Of a stretch of 64,000 nt of DNA, positions 1 through 8,543 are shown in pieces. Both the position numbers and the translations under genes were made by a program. Below the pieces are notes generated by a model. It ran no database searches, had not been told where the DNA came from, and was given only the letters and a program-made list of their open reading frames with translations. The DNA is from Flexivirga endophytica (lineage in GTDB: Bacteria; Actinomycetota; Actinomycetes; Actinomycetales; Dermatophilaceae), in assembly GCF_014640635.1 (NCBI RefSeq), contig NZ_BMHI01000001.1, positions 124,001 to 188,000 of the forward strand, given 5' to 3'. The first letter of the stretch is position 1; every line of letters begins with the position of its first letter.

Positions 1-633
1 TTCCAGCGTTCGGTCAAGGGTGAGGTCATCTCCTCGACCTTCGACCGTCCCGCGACGGACCACACCGAGGTCGCCGAGCTCGCCATCGCGCGTGCCAAGC
101 GACTTGTGGAGCTGGGTCAGGACGTCGTGGTGCTGCTGGACGGCATCACCCGCCTGGGCCGCGCCTACAACCTGGCCGCCCCGGCCAGCGGTCGCATCAT
201 GTCCGGTGGTGTCGACTCGGCTGCGCTCTACCCGCCGAAGAAGTTCTTCGGTGCCGCCCGCAACATCGAGAACGGCGGCTCGCTGACCATCCTGGCGACC
301 GCGCTGATCGAGTCCGGCTCGCGCATGGACGAGGTCATCTTCGAGGAGTTCAAGGGCACCGGCAACTGGGAGCTGCGCCTGTCGCGTCAGCTCGCGGAGC
401 GTCGCATCTACCCGGCCGTCGACGTCAACCAGAGCAGCACCCGCCGCGAGGAGATCCTGCTCGGCGGCGACGAGCTGAAGATCATGTGGAAGCTGCGTCG
501 CGTGCTGGCCGCGCTCGACTCGCAGCAGAGCATCGAGGTGCTGTTGGACCGGTTGAAGAAGACCGCGTCCAACACCGAGTTCCTGATGCAGGTCCAGCAG
601 ACCAGCTCGATCAAGCTCGACGACGAGGACTGA
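1..633 (+). CDS. rho: Transcription termination factor Rho, C-terminal part (5' truncated by window)
   Basis: The reading frame is open from base 1 and ends at 633, giving the last 210 residues of Rho, the hexameric RNA-dependent ATPase that ends transcription. The Walker B stretch ([16 protein letters not shown]), the Q/R-loop region ([20 protein letters not shown]) and the C-terminal [16 protein letters not shown] helix typical of the family are visible. The N-terminal RNA-binding domain and Walker A lie outside the window. It is the first gene of the conserved actinobacterial order rho-rpmE-prfA-prmC, but here about 5 kb of other genes separates it from rpmE. A strong hairpin follows directly. 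Confidence 0.97.
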   Translation, partial: FQRSVKGEVISSTFDRPATDHTEVAELAIARAKRLVELGQDVVVLLDGITRLGRAYNLAAPASGRIMSGGVDSAALYPPKKFFGAARNIENGGSLTILATALIESGSRMDEVIFEEFKGTGNWELRLSRQLAERRIYPAVDVNQSSTRREEILLGGDELKIMWKLRRVLAALDSQQSIEVLLDRLKKTASNTEFLMQVQQTSSIKLDDED

Positions 634-654
634 GCCTTTTCGCTCCACCCCTCG

Positions 655-708
655 CACGACAGCGACGGCCCCGCACGAGCAAGCTCGTGCGGGGCCGTCG
701 CTGTCGTG
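655..708 (+). terminator. Long perfect hairpin after rho
   Basis: A perfect 25-bp inverted repeat (655-679 and 684-708) encloses a 4-nt CAAG loop 21 nt after the rho stop codon. There is no clear U-tract, which is common for GC-rich actinobacterial terminators. It should end rho transcription and shield the opposing amidase gene. Confidence 0.85.
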
Positions 709-821
709 GTCGTCGTTCCGCGGGCGTCCGCTTGTCGTGCGGTCGGGTCATCGTGGCCCGTTGCGATAGCCCACCTGTCGTTCCGTCGTCTGTTCGAGGG
801 GCGCTTTCGTCATACGGCCAC

Positions 822-898
822 CATGCCGAGTGACGGCTTCCTCGGCGAGTGACGGCCGTATCGGACCGTCATCCGGCGAGAGAGCCGTCCTTCGGCAA
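822..898. repeat. F-F-R-R palindromic element, TGACGG-core copy 1
   Basis: The unit GCCGAGTGACGG occurs twice forward (about 825 and 846) and twice as the reverse complement (about 866 and 886), making a nested imperfect hairpin about 75 bp long. The same architecture and core recur at 5994, 50161 and 50655. It lies between the rho terminator and the amidase cluster. No ORF or ribosome binding site is visible in it. Confidence 0.8.
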
Positions 899-937
899 GG
901 GGTTGGCCGAGTGTGAACGAGCCTCTGGCCGGACGAA

Positions 938-2872
938 TCAACTCAACTCGACGTCGTCGGCCATCACGTACATCACGCGGTGCCCGAAGTAGACCAGGTA
1001 GTACTTCGTCGTCCCGACGATGTCGATGTGGTCGCCGGCGGTCGTGACGTCATACGTCTTGGCCTTGTAGTAGTCGGTCGGCACGTCCTGGTCCGCGATG
1101 ACGTACTCCTGGCCGGCGGCCCAGGTGTAGCTGAACGGTGAGATCGCCTGCACGTCGTCGGGATTGCTGTATGCCGAAGCCTCCGGGTAGGCACGGCCGT
1201 AGACCTGGATGTCCCTGCCGTCCTTCGGCACCGCCTTGACGCCCTTCTTCAGCAGCCGCGCGGTCGGCGCCGCGGCCGGGTTCTGGAACCACGCCTTCTG
1301 ACCGAGATACCAGATCGCGGTCCAGTCGCCATACACACCGGCGACCACGAAATCGGTGCCGGTGTTGGCCCGCGCTCCGACGTCGTCGGGCTTGGTGGTC
1401 GCGGGCGAGCCGTCCGGCTTCATACCGATGTCGTTGACCAGCGGTGCGCCCTCGTCGGGCTGCAGGTGCAGGGCGACGAAGTTGGTCGCCGCCTGCGGTC
1501 CGTCGACCACACAGATGGGCGGGTTGTTGGTGTCGCAGCCGGTGATGATCTGCTCGTTGCCGTCGAAGCCGGGCAGGATCCGGATGACGTCGCCGACGTC
1601 GAGCTTCCTCTTGATGCCGGTGCCGCGGGTGAGCGGCGCCTTGAGCAGCTCGAAGTAGTGCTCCCAGTCCCAGAAGGGACCCGGGTCCCAGTGCATCGAC
1701 TTGATGCCCGCCGTCGTGGTCGCCGGCACCTGGTCGTGACCGATGATGTGCGCGCGGTCGAGCGGGATCTTGTATTCCTGGGCGAGATAGCGGATCAGTC
1801 GCGCCGACTTGCGGTACATCGGCTCGGAGAACCACGTCGGCCCGGAGACCGCGAAGCCCTCATGTTCGACGCCGATGGAGTGCGAGTTGACGTACCAGTT
1901 GCCCGCGTGCCAGCCCACGTCCGCGGCCTCGAGGTGCTGGGCGATCAGGCCGTCGCTGGAGCGCACCGAGTAGTTCCAGGCCAGGTAGGTCGGGTCCTGC
2001 ACCAGCTTCAGGCTGCCCGCGTAGTAGCCCTCCATGTCGTGGATGACGATCGTGTTGAGCGCGGGGGACACCGGGCGGCGCGCGAGGTCGTGGTTGCCGT
2101 AGTCGGTGGGGTCCTCGCTGAGTTGCTCGTACGGCGCCGGCACCCAGTCGACCGGGAGACCCTTCGGGGCGTCGATCGGGTATGGCGCAGGCTTGGCCGT
2201 CTTGGCGGCGGTCTCGACCCGGCGGGTGAGGACAGCGCGCTGGGAGGTGACGCTGCCGACCTTGCCGGCTTTGAGCTCCAGGCGCACGCCGGAGGCCTTC
2301 TTGGCGACACCGGAGCGCAGGTCGGCGATCACGTCGTCGGCGAAGCCGCGCTGGCTGGCGGCCGTGGTGAATCCGCTGCTCGCGGCGATCGCTTCGTACC
2401 AGGTGGCGGGGTCGGTGTGCGTGCCGACCGCGTGGCCGAGGGTGCGCTGGGCGTTCGCGAGGACTGCGGCGGCGCCCGTGATGTTGGCGGCCGGGTCGGT
2501 GCGCAGGATGTCCTCGGACAGGCCGGACAGCTTCGCGGCGCGACCGAGGGTGTCGATGACGCCGGCCGTGCTCGTCCCCTTGCCGGCGGCCGCGTCGCGC
2601 TGTGCCTGCGCGGCGGTTCCGTCGACCAGGTGCATCGGGCCGTAGCCGAGGCTGGTGCTCGGTGCGCCGGCGTGGTCCTCCCAACGAGTCTGGCCGTAGG
2701 AGATCGCTGCGAGCACGGCGGCGGGGACGCCATACTTCGTGGCCGCAGCGGTGAACTGATCGTGTTGATCGACCGCGAGGGCCGGAGCGGCCGTCGCAGC
2801 GGTCACGCCGGCGGCGACCGGCACCGCGACCGCGGCGACCAGGAAATTTCGTCGGGACATCGGCTTCGTCAT
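938..2872 (-). CDS. Tat-exported N-acetylmuramoyl-L-alanine amidase (Amidase_2), copy A
   Basis: A 644-residue predicted cell-wall hydrolase. The start at 2872 is chosen because MTKPMSRRNFLVAAVAV is a twin-arginine signal and GGAG lies 7 nt upstream; a longer frame opens to 2995 without support. Residues about 35-210 look like a degenerate lysozyme/transglycosylase fold (YGVPAAVLAAISYGQTRWED), with Gln where the catalytic Glu would be. Residues about 268-410 form an Amidase_2 domain with likely zinc ligands His278, His394 and Asp396 (IVIHD...HWDPGP). The C-terminal 230 residues contain SH3-like segments, possibly wall-binding. It should cleave the MurNAc-L-Ala bond outside the membrane. A close paralogue lies immediately upstream. 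Confidence 0.88.
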   Translation of the reverse strand: MTKPMSRRNFLVAAVAVPVAAGVTAATAAPALAVDQHDQFTAAATKYGVPAAVLAAISYGQTRWEDHAGAPSTSLGYGPMHLVDGTAAQAQRDAAAGKGTSTAGVIDTLGRAAKLSGLSEDILRTDPAANITGAAAVLANAQRTLGHAVGTHTDPATWYEAIAASSGFTTAASQRGFADDVIADLRSGVAKKASGVRLELKAGKVGSVTSQRAVLTRRVETAAKTAKPAPYPIDAPKGLPVDWVPAPYEQLSEDPTDYGNHDLARRPVSPALNTIVIHDMEGYYAGSLKLVQDPTYLAWNYSVRSSDGLIAQHLEAADVGWHAGNWYVNSHSIGVEHEGFAVSGPTWFSEPMYRKSARLIRYLAQEYKIPLDRAHIIGHDQVPATTTAGIKSMHWDPGPFWDWEHYFELLKAPLTRGTGIKRKLDVGDVIRILPGFDGNEQIITGCDTNNPPICVVDGPQAATNFVALHLQPDEGAPLVNDIGMKPDGSPATTKPDDVGARANTGTDFVVAGVYGDWTAIWYLGQKAWFQNPAAAPTARLLKKGVKAVPKDGRDIQVYGRAYPEASAYSNPDDVQAISPFSYTWAAGQEYVIADQDVPTDYYKAKTYDVTTAGDHIDIVGTTKYYLVYFGHRVMYVMADDVELS

Positions 2873-2957
2873 GGTGGCTCCGTGATCATCAGGGGCGATC
2901 GGCCCGGGATGAGCCGACTGTTTCACCCTGTCATGACAGCGCGCGTAAATGGTTTCC
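2873..2957 (-). promoter_or_regulatory. Upstream region of amidase A, conserved with amidase B
   Basis: Reading along the minus strand, a GGAAACCATTTAC box (2957-2945), a GGTGAAA block and CCTGATGATCACGGAG just before the start codon recur in the same order and at nearly the same spacing upstream of the second amidase (box at 5062-5050). The last block carries the Shine-Dalgarno sequence. A TGTCATGACA palindrome lies between. The sequence does not match a riboswitch I know. Shared control of the two genes is inferred. Confidence 0.5.
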
Positions 2958-2993
2958 AAAGCTCGGCGAGTTCGCGCGTGCGGCCGACCGGGC

Positions 2994-3035
2994 ACAGGAA
3001 GGCCCGGTCGAGCGGACTCGACCGGGCCTTCCTGT
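2994..3035 (-). terminator. Terminator between the two amidase genes
   Basis: A perfect 19-bp stem (2994-3012 with 3017-3035) and a CGGA loop sit 28 nt beyond the stop of amidase B. It should separate transcription of the two paralogues, so amidase A needs its own promoter. Confidence 0.85.
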
Positions 3036-3062
3036 CACTCGCGAGGAGTTGTCGCCAAGGAC

Positions 3063-4973
3063 TCAGCTCAGCTCGACGTCGTCCGCCTGGACGTACATCA
3101 CGCGGTGCCCGAAGTAGACCAGGTAGTACTTGGTCTTACCGACGATGTCGATGTGGTCGTTCGGTGTGTTGATGTCGTAGAACCATGCCTTGTAGTAGTC
3201 GGTCGGCACGTCGGTGTCCGCGACGACATACTCCTGGTCGGCGCCCCACACGTAGGTGTATGGCGAAACGCCCGCATCCCAGTCGGGATCGGGGTATGCC
3301 GACGACTCGGGGTAGGCACGTCCGTAGACCTGGATCGCCTCGCCGCCCTTCGGCTTCGCCTTCACGCCGCTCTTCAGCAGGCGCGCGGTCGGACTGCCGG
3401 CCGGGTTGAGGAACCAGACCTTGTTGCCGAGGTACCAGATCGCCGTCCAGTCACCGTCGACGTCCGCCACGACGTAGTCCTCGCCCGCGGCCGCGCGAGC
3501 GCCGACGTCCGCCGGACCGGAGCCGGACGGCCCGCCACCCGGGTGCAGGCCGATGTCCTGCGCGAGCGGCGAGTCGGCTTCGGGTTGCTGGTGCAGCGTG
3601 ACGAAATTGGTGCCGGGTTGCGGACCGTCGACCACGCAGATCGGCGGGTTGTTGGTGTCGCAGCCGGTGACGACCTGCTCGTTGCCGTCGAAGCCGGGCA
3701 GGATCCGGATCATGTCACCGGCCGAGAACCGGTTGATGCCCTTGGTGCCGCGCGTCAGCGGCGCGCCGAGCAGCTCGAAGTAGTGCTCCCAGTCCCAGAA
3801 GGGGCCCGGGTCCCAGTGCATCGACTTGATGCCGTTCATCGTCGTCGCCGGCACCTGGTCGTGGCCGATGATGTGCGCGCGGTCGACCGGGATCTGGTAC
3901 TTCTTGCACAGGTAGGCGATCAGGCGTGCCGACTTGCGGTACATCGCCTCCGTGAACCACGTCGGCCCGGCGGTCGCGTAACCCTCGTGCTCGACGCCGA
4001 TGGAGTGCGCGTTGACGTACCAGTTGCCCGCGTGCCAGCCGACGTCCTTGGCCTCGAGGTGCTGCGCGATCATCCCGTCGTCGGACCGCACGGTGTAGTT
4101 CCAGGCCAGGTAGGTCGGCATCTGCACCAGCTTCAGCGCCTCGTCATACGAGCACTCGGTGTCGTGGATGACGATGGTGTTGAGGGCGGGGGAGACCGGC
4201 CGGTTGCCGAGGTCGTGGTTGCCGTAGTTGCCCGGGTCCGAGCTCAATTGCTCGTATGGCGCCTCCACCCACTCAACCGGTAGGCCCTTTGGGGCGTCGA
4301 TCTTGCCCGACGTGGCCTGATCGGCGGCGGCCAACCGCTTGCTGAGGACAGCGCGCTGCGAGGTGACGCTGCCGACCTTGCCGGCCTTGAGCTCCAGGCG
4401 GACACCCGACGCCTGCTTGGCGACGCCAGAGCGCAAGTCGCTGATCACGTCGTCGGCGAAGCCGCGCTGGCTGGCAACGGCGGAGAAGCCGCTGGTCGAT
4501 GCGATCGCGACGTACCAGGTGGCGGGGTCCGTGTGTGCGCCCGTCGCGTGACCGGCCGTGCGCTGTGCCGCGGCCAGCACGGCGGCGGCGCCCATGATGT
4601 TGGCGGCCGGGTCGGTGCGCAGCGTGTCCTTGGACAGGCCGGTCAGCGTCGCCGCATGACCGAGGGTGTCGATGACTGTCGCCGCCCGCTTGCCCGCCGC
4701 GGCGTCCCGCTGAGCCTGTGCCGCGGCGCCGTCGATCAGATGCATCGGGCCGTAGCCGAGGCTGGTGCTCGGGGCGCCGGCGTGGTCCTCCCAGCGGGTC
4801 TGGCCGTAGGAGACAGCCGCGAGGACAGCCGCGGGAACGCCGTATTTGGTTGAGGCCGCGGTGAATTGGTCATGCTGATCCACAGCAAGGGCAGGCCCCG
4901 CGGTGGCGACTGTGGCGACCGGCACGGCGAGTGCGGCCACCAGGAAATTACGTCGGGAAAGTGGATGAGTCAT
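3063..4973 (-). CDS. Tat-exported N-acetylmuramoyl-L-alanine amidase (Amidase_2), copy B
   Basis: A 636-residue paralogue of the next gene with the same plan: Tat signal MTHPLSRRNFLVAALAVPVA, degenerate lysozyme-like region, Amidase_2 core (IVIHDTECSY ... HWDPGPFWDW) and C-terminal SH3-like segments. The two proteins align almost end to end and differ mainly in the linker after residue about 215 and in the C-terminal third, so this is a tandem duplication that has since diverged. The start at 4973 is fixed by the signal peptide and by an ACGGAG sequence 8 nt upstream. The pair may be two hydrolases with different targets or expression times; the sequence alone cannot say. Confidence 0.88.
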   Translation of the reverse strand: MTHPLSRRNFLVAALAVPVATVATAGPALAVDQHDQFTAASTKYGVPAAVLAAVSYGQTRWEDHAGAPSTSLGYGPMHLIDGAAAQAQRDAAAGKRAATVIDTLGHAATLTGLSKDTLRTDPAANIMGAAAVLAAAQRTAGHATGAHTDPATWYVAIASTSGFSAVASQRGFADDVISDLRSGVAKQASGVRLELKAGKVGSVTSQRAVLSKRLAAADQATSGKIDAPKGLPVEWVEAPYEQLSSDPGNYGNHDLGNRPVSPALNTIVIHDTECSYDEALKLVQMPTYLAWNYTVRSDDGMIAQHLEAKDVGWHAGNWYVNAHSIGVEHEGYATAGPTWFTEAMYRKSARLIAYLCKKYQIPVDRAHIIGHDQVPATTMNGIKSMHWDPGPFWDWEHYFELLGAPLTRGTKGINRFSAGDMIRILPGFDGNEQVVTGCDTNNPPICVVDGPQPGTNFVTLHQQPEADSPLAQDIGLHPGGGPSGSGPADVGARAAAGEDYVVADVDGDWTAIWYLGNKVWFLNPAGSPTARLLKSGVKAKPKGGEAIQVYGRAYPESSAYPDPDWDAGVSPYTYVWGADQEYVVADTDVPTDYYKAWFYDINTPNDHIDIVGKTKYYLVYFGHRVMYVQADDVELS

Positions 4974-5062
4974 CGTGTCTCCGTGATCATCAGGGGGAAC
5001 TGTCGGCCCAGGGGAGAGCTGACTCTTTCACCTTGGCACGGTCTCGCGTGTAAATGGTTTCC
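4974..5062 (-). promoter_or_regulatory. Upstream region of amidase B, conserved with amidase A
   Basis: Contains the same GGAAACCATTTAC box (5062-5050), GGTGAAA block and CCTGATGATCACGGAG block as the region upstream of amidase A, while the bases between the blocks differ. Conservation of blocks but not spacers suggests protein-binding or promoter sites rather than only recent duplication. Confidence 0.5.
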
Positions 5063-5071
5063 GGAGAGCGC

Positions 5072-5920
5072 TCAATTTCGGGGTGGTCCGGCGGCGACCC
5101 TGCGGCGCAGCTCGTCCACCGTCTTGGGCGTGTCCGGTAGGTCCCACCACGACTCGATCCACCAGGTCGCCCCGGCCGCCTCCCAGGCCGCAGGGTCGCC
5201 CTCGAGATCGACGAAACCGCGGTAGGAGTCGGCCTCGATCACGACGTCGTAGGGTCGGTCTGCCAGGCCGTCCGTCGCGCGGAAATCACGCACGCGCCGG
5301 ACGATCTCGGCGAACGACTCCGGCGTGATGTCGGCCGGCTCACCCGCGCGGACCACTGCCGGGAAGATGCCGTCATACCGTGCGGCGCGAGCGAGTGACG
5401 GCTGGCGTTCGCGGCCGGCGACCAGAGCCCCAACGACCCATATCGGCGGGTGCGGGCGTTGCACCGGCGGTGGGGGCGCGAGCTCGGTGACCGGCCTGGC
5501 GCTGAAATGCGTGCCGTCATAACTGAACGGCTGCCCGGCCAACAGCCCGGTGAGTATGTCGAGTCCCTCGTCCAGCTTCTGGGCACGGATCTTGCGGCCC
5601 TCGTCCGGCTCGAAGGACAACCAGTTGGCGTTGGGTGCGCCGAGTCCGACGCCAAGGAGCACTCGGCCGTCGGAGAGGCGGTCGACGCTGCCCACCCGTG
5701 CTGCGAGGTCCCACGGTCGGTAGCGCGGCAGCGGTGTGAGCAGCGTGCCCAGTCGGATGCGCTCGGTCGATACCGCGGCGGCCGCCAGCGTCGCCCAGGC
5801 GTCGTGCCGGTAGACCGCCTCCCAGCTGAACACGGCGTCCCACCCGTGCTCCTCGCCCAGCTGCGCCAGCTCGACGAACTCCAGCTCGGTCGTGAAGGGG
5901 ACGACATACGCGAACTTCAT
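5072..5920 (-). CDS. LLM-class flavin-dependent oxidoreductase
   Basis: A 282-residue luciferase-like monooxygenase family protein with a predicted TIM barrel that binds FMN or F420. It begins MKFAYVVPF, followed by the family signatures ERIRLGTLLTPLPRYRPWDLA and SDGRVLLGVGLG, and ends without a signal peptide, so it is cytoplasmic. The start at 5920 is chosen over an upstream ATG at 5965 because a TAGCTT box lies 7 nt before it, the leaderless pattern used by many genes here, and family members start at this point. The substrate is unknown. It belongs to the group inserted between rho and rpmE. FMN and F420 cannot be told apart from the sequence. Confidence 0.85.
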   Translation of the reverse strand: MKFAYVVPFTTELEFVELAQLGEEHGWDAVFSWEAVYRHDAWATLAAAAVSTERIRLGTLLTPLPRYRPWDLAARVGSVDRLSDGRVLLGVGLGAPNANWLSFEPDEGRKIRAQKLDEGLDILTGLLAGQPFSYDGTHFSARPVTELAPPPPVQRPHPPIWVVGALVAGRERQPSLARAARYDGIFPAVVRAGEPADITPESFAEIVRRVRDFRATDGLADRPYDVVIEADSYRGFVDLEGDPAAWEAAGATWWIESWWDLPDTPKTVDELRRRVAAGPPRN

Positions 5921-5933
5921 CCTCGGCAAGCTA
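5921..5933 (-). promoter_or_regulatory. Predicted leaderless -10 box of the LLM gene
   Basis: TAGCTT (5933-5928) is followed by 7 nt and then the ATG, so transcription would begin at or next to the start codon. Confidence 0.5.
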
Positions 5934-5993
5934 GTGCTGTCCACCGACACCCGGTTGATCCACATTGCGGCCCGGGCCCGACACCACCCTCAC

Positions 5994-6066
5994 CCGAATG
6001 ACGGCTTCTTCGCCGAGTGACGGCGCGATGGGACCGTCGCTCGGCGAGAGAGCCGTCACTCGCGGC
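5994..6066. repeat. F-F-R-R palindromic element, TGACGG-core copy 2
   Basis: Two forward GACGGC-type units (CCGAATGACGGC, CGCCGAGTGACGGC) are followed by two reverse units (CCGTCGCTCGGCG, GCCGTCACTCG). It is in the same orientation as the copy at 822. Together the two bracket the amidase-amidase-LLM block that interrupts rho-rpmE. Confidence 0.8.
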
Positions 6067-6101
6067 GGTTGCGCACGGAATATGTCGGGAACGGTTCTCG
6101 T

Positions 6102-6131
6102 TTGGACTGTTGGTCTGCCAGCTGGCAGAAT
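6102..6131 (+). promoter_or_regulatory. Candidate promoter of rpmE
   Basis: TTGGAC (6102-6107), an 18-bp spacer and CAGAAT (6126-6131) resemble a housekeeping promoter about 75 nt before the rpmE start. With rho so far away, rpmE needs its own promoter. Confidence 0.45.
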
Positions 6132-6206
6132 CAACGGTTGGTCCGCCGGTTCACGCTCCGCATCCGCGACAGCGACCCGGAGGGCGCAAGATCGCGAGGA
6201 GATTCC

Positions 6207-6425
6207 ATGAAGAAGGACATTCACCCGTCCTACAACGAGACCCAGGTGACGTGCACGTGTGGCGCCACCTTCACCACGCGCAGCACCGCAGAGGGCGGCT
6301 CCATCTCCGCCGACGTGTGCTCGCAGTGCCACCCCTTCTACACCGGTAAGCAGAAGATTCTGGACACCGGTGGTCGTGTTGCTCGCTTCCAGGAGCGCTA
6401 CGGCAAGAAGACCGCGGCCAAGTAG
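6207..6425 (+). CDS. rpmE: 50S ribosomal protein L31, zinc-binding type
   Basis: A 72-residue L31 of the large ribosomal subunit, near the normal length. It starts [20 protein letters not shown], and Cys16, Cys18, Cys38 and Cys41 form the zinc site of the C+ class. The start at 6207 is set by homology and by GAGGAGA 5-7 nt upstream; an in-frame ATG at 6069 would add residues unlike L31. A terminator follows at 6434. C+ L31 is often paired elsewhere with a zinc-independent paralogue under Zur control; no Zur-like site is obvious here. Confidence 0.97.
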   Translation: MKKDIHPSYNETQVTCTCGATFTTRSTAEGGSISADVCSQCHPFYTGKQKILDTGGRVARFQERYGKKTAAK

Positions 6426-6433
6426 CTTTTTCG

Positions 6434-6469
6434 ACGCCGGTCCTGACCCATTGCGGTCAGGGCCGGCGT
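6434..6469 (+). terminator. Terminator after rpmE
   Basis: A 15-bp stem with one G-T pair (6434-6448 with 6455-6469), a CATTGC loop, then TTGCGTT. It lies 8 nt after the rpmE stop codon. Confidence 0.8.
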
Positions 6470-6515
6470 TTGCGTTGTCAGACCATTCACCGCACCAGGT
6501 TCCGGAAGGCACCCC

Positions 6516-7613
6516 ATGATCGAGTCAGCAGCAGCCGTCGCCGAGGAATACGCCGACCTCGAGCGGCAGCTGGCCGATCCGGCCGTGCACGCCGATCCGA
6601 AGGCGCTGCGCCGGCTCAACAAGAGGTATGCCGCCCTCGCGCCCACCGTGGCGGCGTACCGAGCCTGGACCGCGGCGCGTGACGACCTGGCCGCGGCGCG
6701 CGAACTCGCCGACGAGGATGCCGCGTTCGCCGAGGAGATCCCCGCTCTGGAGGAGACGGTCAGCGCGACCGAGGACAAGCTGCGCAAACTCTTGCTGCCC
6801 CGGGACGAGGACGACGACCGGGACGTCATACTCGAGGTGAAGGCGGGCGCCGGTGGCGCCGAATCCGCCTTGTTCGCAGCCGATCTCGTCCGCATGTACC
6901 TCCGGTATGCCGAGCACTCCGGGTGGCGTGCGGAGATCACCGACGGCACCGAGTCCGACCTCGGGGGCTACACCGACGTGCGACTGACCATCCGCGCCAA
7001 GGGCCAACCGGAGCCCGGGCAGGCGCCGTGGGCGAAGCTGAAGTACGAAGGTGGCGTGCACCGGGTGCAGCGGGTGCCCGTCACCGAGAGCCAGGGGCGG
7101 ATCCACACCTCCGCAGCCGGTGTCATGGTGATGCCCGACCTCGACGAGGGTGACGACGACGAGATCGTCTTCGGCCCCAACGACCTGAAGATCGACGTCT
7201 ACCGGTCGTCCGGCCCTGGCGGCCAGTCGGTCAACACGACCGACTCGGCGGTCCGGATCACCCACCTGCCGACGGGACTTGTCGTCTCATGCCAGAACGA
7301 GAAGTCGCAGCTGCAGAACAAGGAAGCCGCGCTGCGGGTGCTGAAGGCACGGTTGCGGCAGATCGCGCAGGAGGAGCGGGAGGCCGAGGCGTCGGCCGCC
7401 CGGCGCTCGCAGGTGCGCACGGTGGACCGCAGCGAGCGGATCCGCACCTACAACTTCCCGGAGAACCGCATTGCCGACCACCGCACCGGCTACAAGGCGC
7501 ACAACCTGGATGCCGTCCTCGATGGCGATCTCGGCGCGGTCATCCAGTCGGCGATCGACGCCGACGACGCGGCCCGGATGGCGGCCGTCGCCGAAGGGTC
7601 CCGCACATCGTGA
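6516..7613 (+). CDS. prfA: Peptide chain release factor 1
   Basis: A 365-residue class I release factor that recognises UAA/UAG and hydrolyses peptidyl-tRNA. The codon-reading tripeptide is Pro188-Val189-Thr190, as in RF1 (RF2 has SPF). The catalytic GGQ motif is at 235-237 in [14 protein letters not shown], and the N-terminal third is the usual helical domain. GGAAGG stands 7-8 nt before the ATG. It is followed after 7 nt by prmC, whose product methylates the GGQ glutamine, so the two probably share an mRNA. The gene carries several GTATGNCG words (6626, 6824, 6905), one of which forces an ATA isoleucine codon at 6828. Confidence 0.97.
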   Translation: MIESAAAVAEEYADLERQLADPAVHADPKALRRLNKRYAALAPTVAAYRAWTAARDDLAAARELADEDAAFAEEIPALEETVSATEDKLRKLLLPRDEDDDRDVILEVKAGAGGAESALFAADLVRMYLRYAEHSGWRAEITDGTESDLGGYTDVRLTIRAKGQPEPGQAPWAKLKYEGGVHRVQRVPVTESQGRIHTSAAGVMVMPDLDEGDDDEIVFGPNDLKIDVYRSSGPGGQSVNTTDSAVRITHLPTGLVVSCQNEKSQLQNKEAALRVLKARLRQIAQEEREAEASAARRSQVRTVDRSERIRTYNFPENRIADHRTGYKAHNLDAVLDGDLGAVIQSAIDADDAARMAAVAEGSRTS

Positions 7614-7620
7614 GCCACGC

Positions 7621-8478
7621 ATGACCGAGGTCCGCGCGCTGCTCGCGTCCGCGACAGAGCGGCTGACCAGGGCAGAGGTTCCCAGCGCCGCCAACGACGC
7701 GCAGCTGCTGCTGGCGCACGCCTGGGACATCTCCGTCGGTGAGCTGCAACGTCGCCGGTTGCTCGGCGACGAACCGCCGGAGCCGGTGGAACGCCGCCTC
7801 GTCGATCTCCTCGAGCAACGCGCGATGCGCGTGCCCCTGCAACACCTCACCGGTATGGCGCCCTTCCGCGGCATCGAACTACGTGTAGGGCCAGGGGTTT
7901 TCGTGCCACGACCGGAGACCGAGCTGCTGGTGGACCTGGTGCTGGCGGAGGTCGGCGACCGGCCCGAGGCGCAGGTCGTCGACCTGTGCACCGGCTCCGG
8001 CGCCATCGCGCTCGCGATCAAGCACGAGGCGCCCTCGGCGACGGTGGACGCCGTCGAGCTGGACCCGATGGCGCACGCCTGGGCGGCCCGCAACGCGGAG
8101 TTGCTCGGCCTCGACGTGCAGGTGCTGCAGGGTCCGGCCGAGTCGGCGTTGCCCGGCCGGGAAGGCACGCTGGACGTGGTCGTGAGCAACCCGCCATACA
8201 TTCCGGTCGGGATGGTGCCGATCGACCCCGAGGTGCGCGACCACGACCCCGAGGTTGCCCTGTACGGCGGCAGCGAGGACGGCCTGCGGATCCCGCTCGA
8301 CGTCGCGCGCCGGGCGCACGCGCTGCTGCAACCTGGTGGTCTGCTGGTGATGGAACACGCTGACAGTCAAGGGAACTCGCTCCCGGCAGCGCTGGATCAC
8401 GCCGGCTGGTCGCACGTGGTGGATCACCTGGATCTGGCAGGCCGCCCCCGCGCGGTGACCGCGCGCCGGCCAGGCTGA
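7621..8478 (+). CDS. prmC: Peptide chain release factor N5-glutamine methyltransferase
   Basis: A 285-residue SAM-dependent enzyme that methylates the GGQ glutamine of release factors. It shows the helical N-terminal substrate domain, the SAM motif VVDLCTGSGAIALAI and the catalytic NPPY at residues 190-193. The ATG at 7621 lies 7 nt after the prfA stop and has no strong Shine-Dalgarno sequence, which suggests translational coupling. The stop codon lies inside a short repeat (8476-8509). In most actinobacteria tsaC follows directly; here five kilobases further on the order is interrupted by four extra genes first. Confidence 0.96.
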   Translation: MTEVRALLASATERLTRAEVPSAANDAQLLLAHAWDISVGELQRRRLLGDEPPEPVERRLVDLLEQRAMRVPLQHLTGMAPFRGIELRVGPGVFVPRPETELLVDLVLAEVGDRPEAQVVDLCTGSGAIALAIKHEAPSATVDAVELDPMAHAWAARNAELLGLDVQVLQGPAESALPGREGTLDVVVSNPPYIPVGMVPIDPEVRDHDPEVALYGGSEDGLRIPLDVARRAHALLQPGGLLVMEHADSQGNSLPAALDHAGWSHVVDHLDLAGRPRAVTARRPG

Positions 8479-8509
8479 TCGAGTAGCGACGAAGGAGCGT
8501 ATCGAGATC
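8476..8509. repeat. TCGAGTAG...GTATCGAGA dispersed repeat, copy 1
   Basis: An interrupted palindrome of the form TGATCGAGTAG-N-CGTATCGAGATC that includes the prmC stop codon. Related copies are at 13435, 30133 and 63597. Similar palindromes are common between genes in many actinomycetes. Confidence 0.75.
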
Positions 8510-8531
8510 CGGCGCACGTCCCGCGCGGTCG

Positions 8532-8543
8532 TAACCTTGCAGC
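8532..8543 (+). promoter_or_regulatory. Leaderless -10 box of the SMR gene
   Basis: TAACCT (8532-8537) followed by 6 nt and the ATG at 8544, with no Shine-Dalgarno sequence. Confidence 0.5.

Noticed and set aside
2873-2993. A c-di-AMP (ydaO-type) riboswitch upstream of the cell-wall amidases
   Set aside because: Such riboswitches control wall hydrolases in actinobacteria, but I could not find the conserved ydaO core, and only short separate blocks are shared between the two leaders.
2873-2995. Start of amidase A at 2995
   Set aside because: It would place 41 residues before a clean twin-arginine signal, and the Shine-Dalgarno sequence lies before 2872.
1466-3172. Long open frame on the plus strand opposite the amidase gene, and similar long antisense frames elsewhere (for example 12087-14630 minus, 26222-28129 plus)
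   Set aside because: They mirror codon position bias of high-GC genes on the other strand, show Arg/Gly/Asp-rich low-complexity sequence, and contain no recognisable domain.
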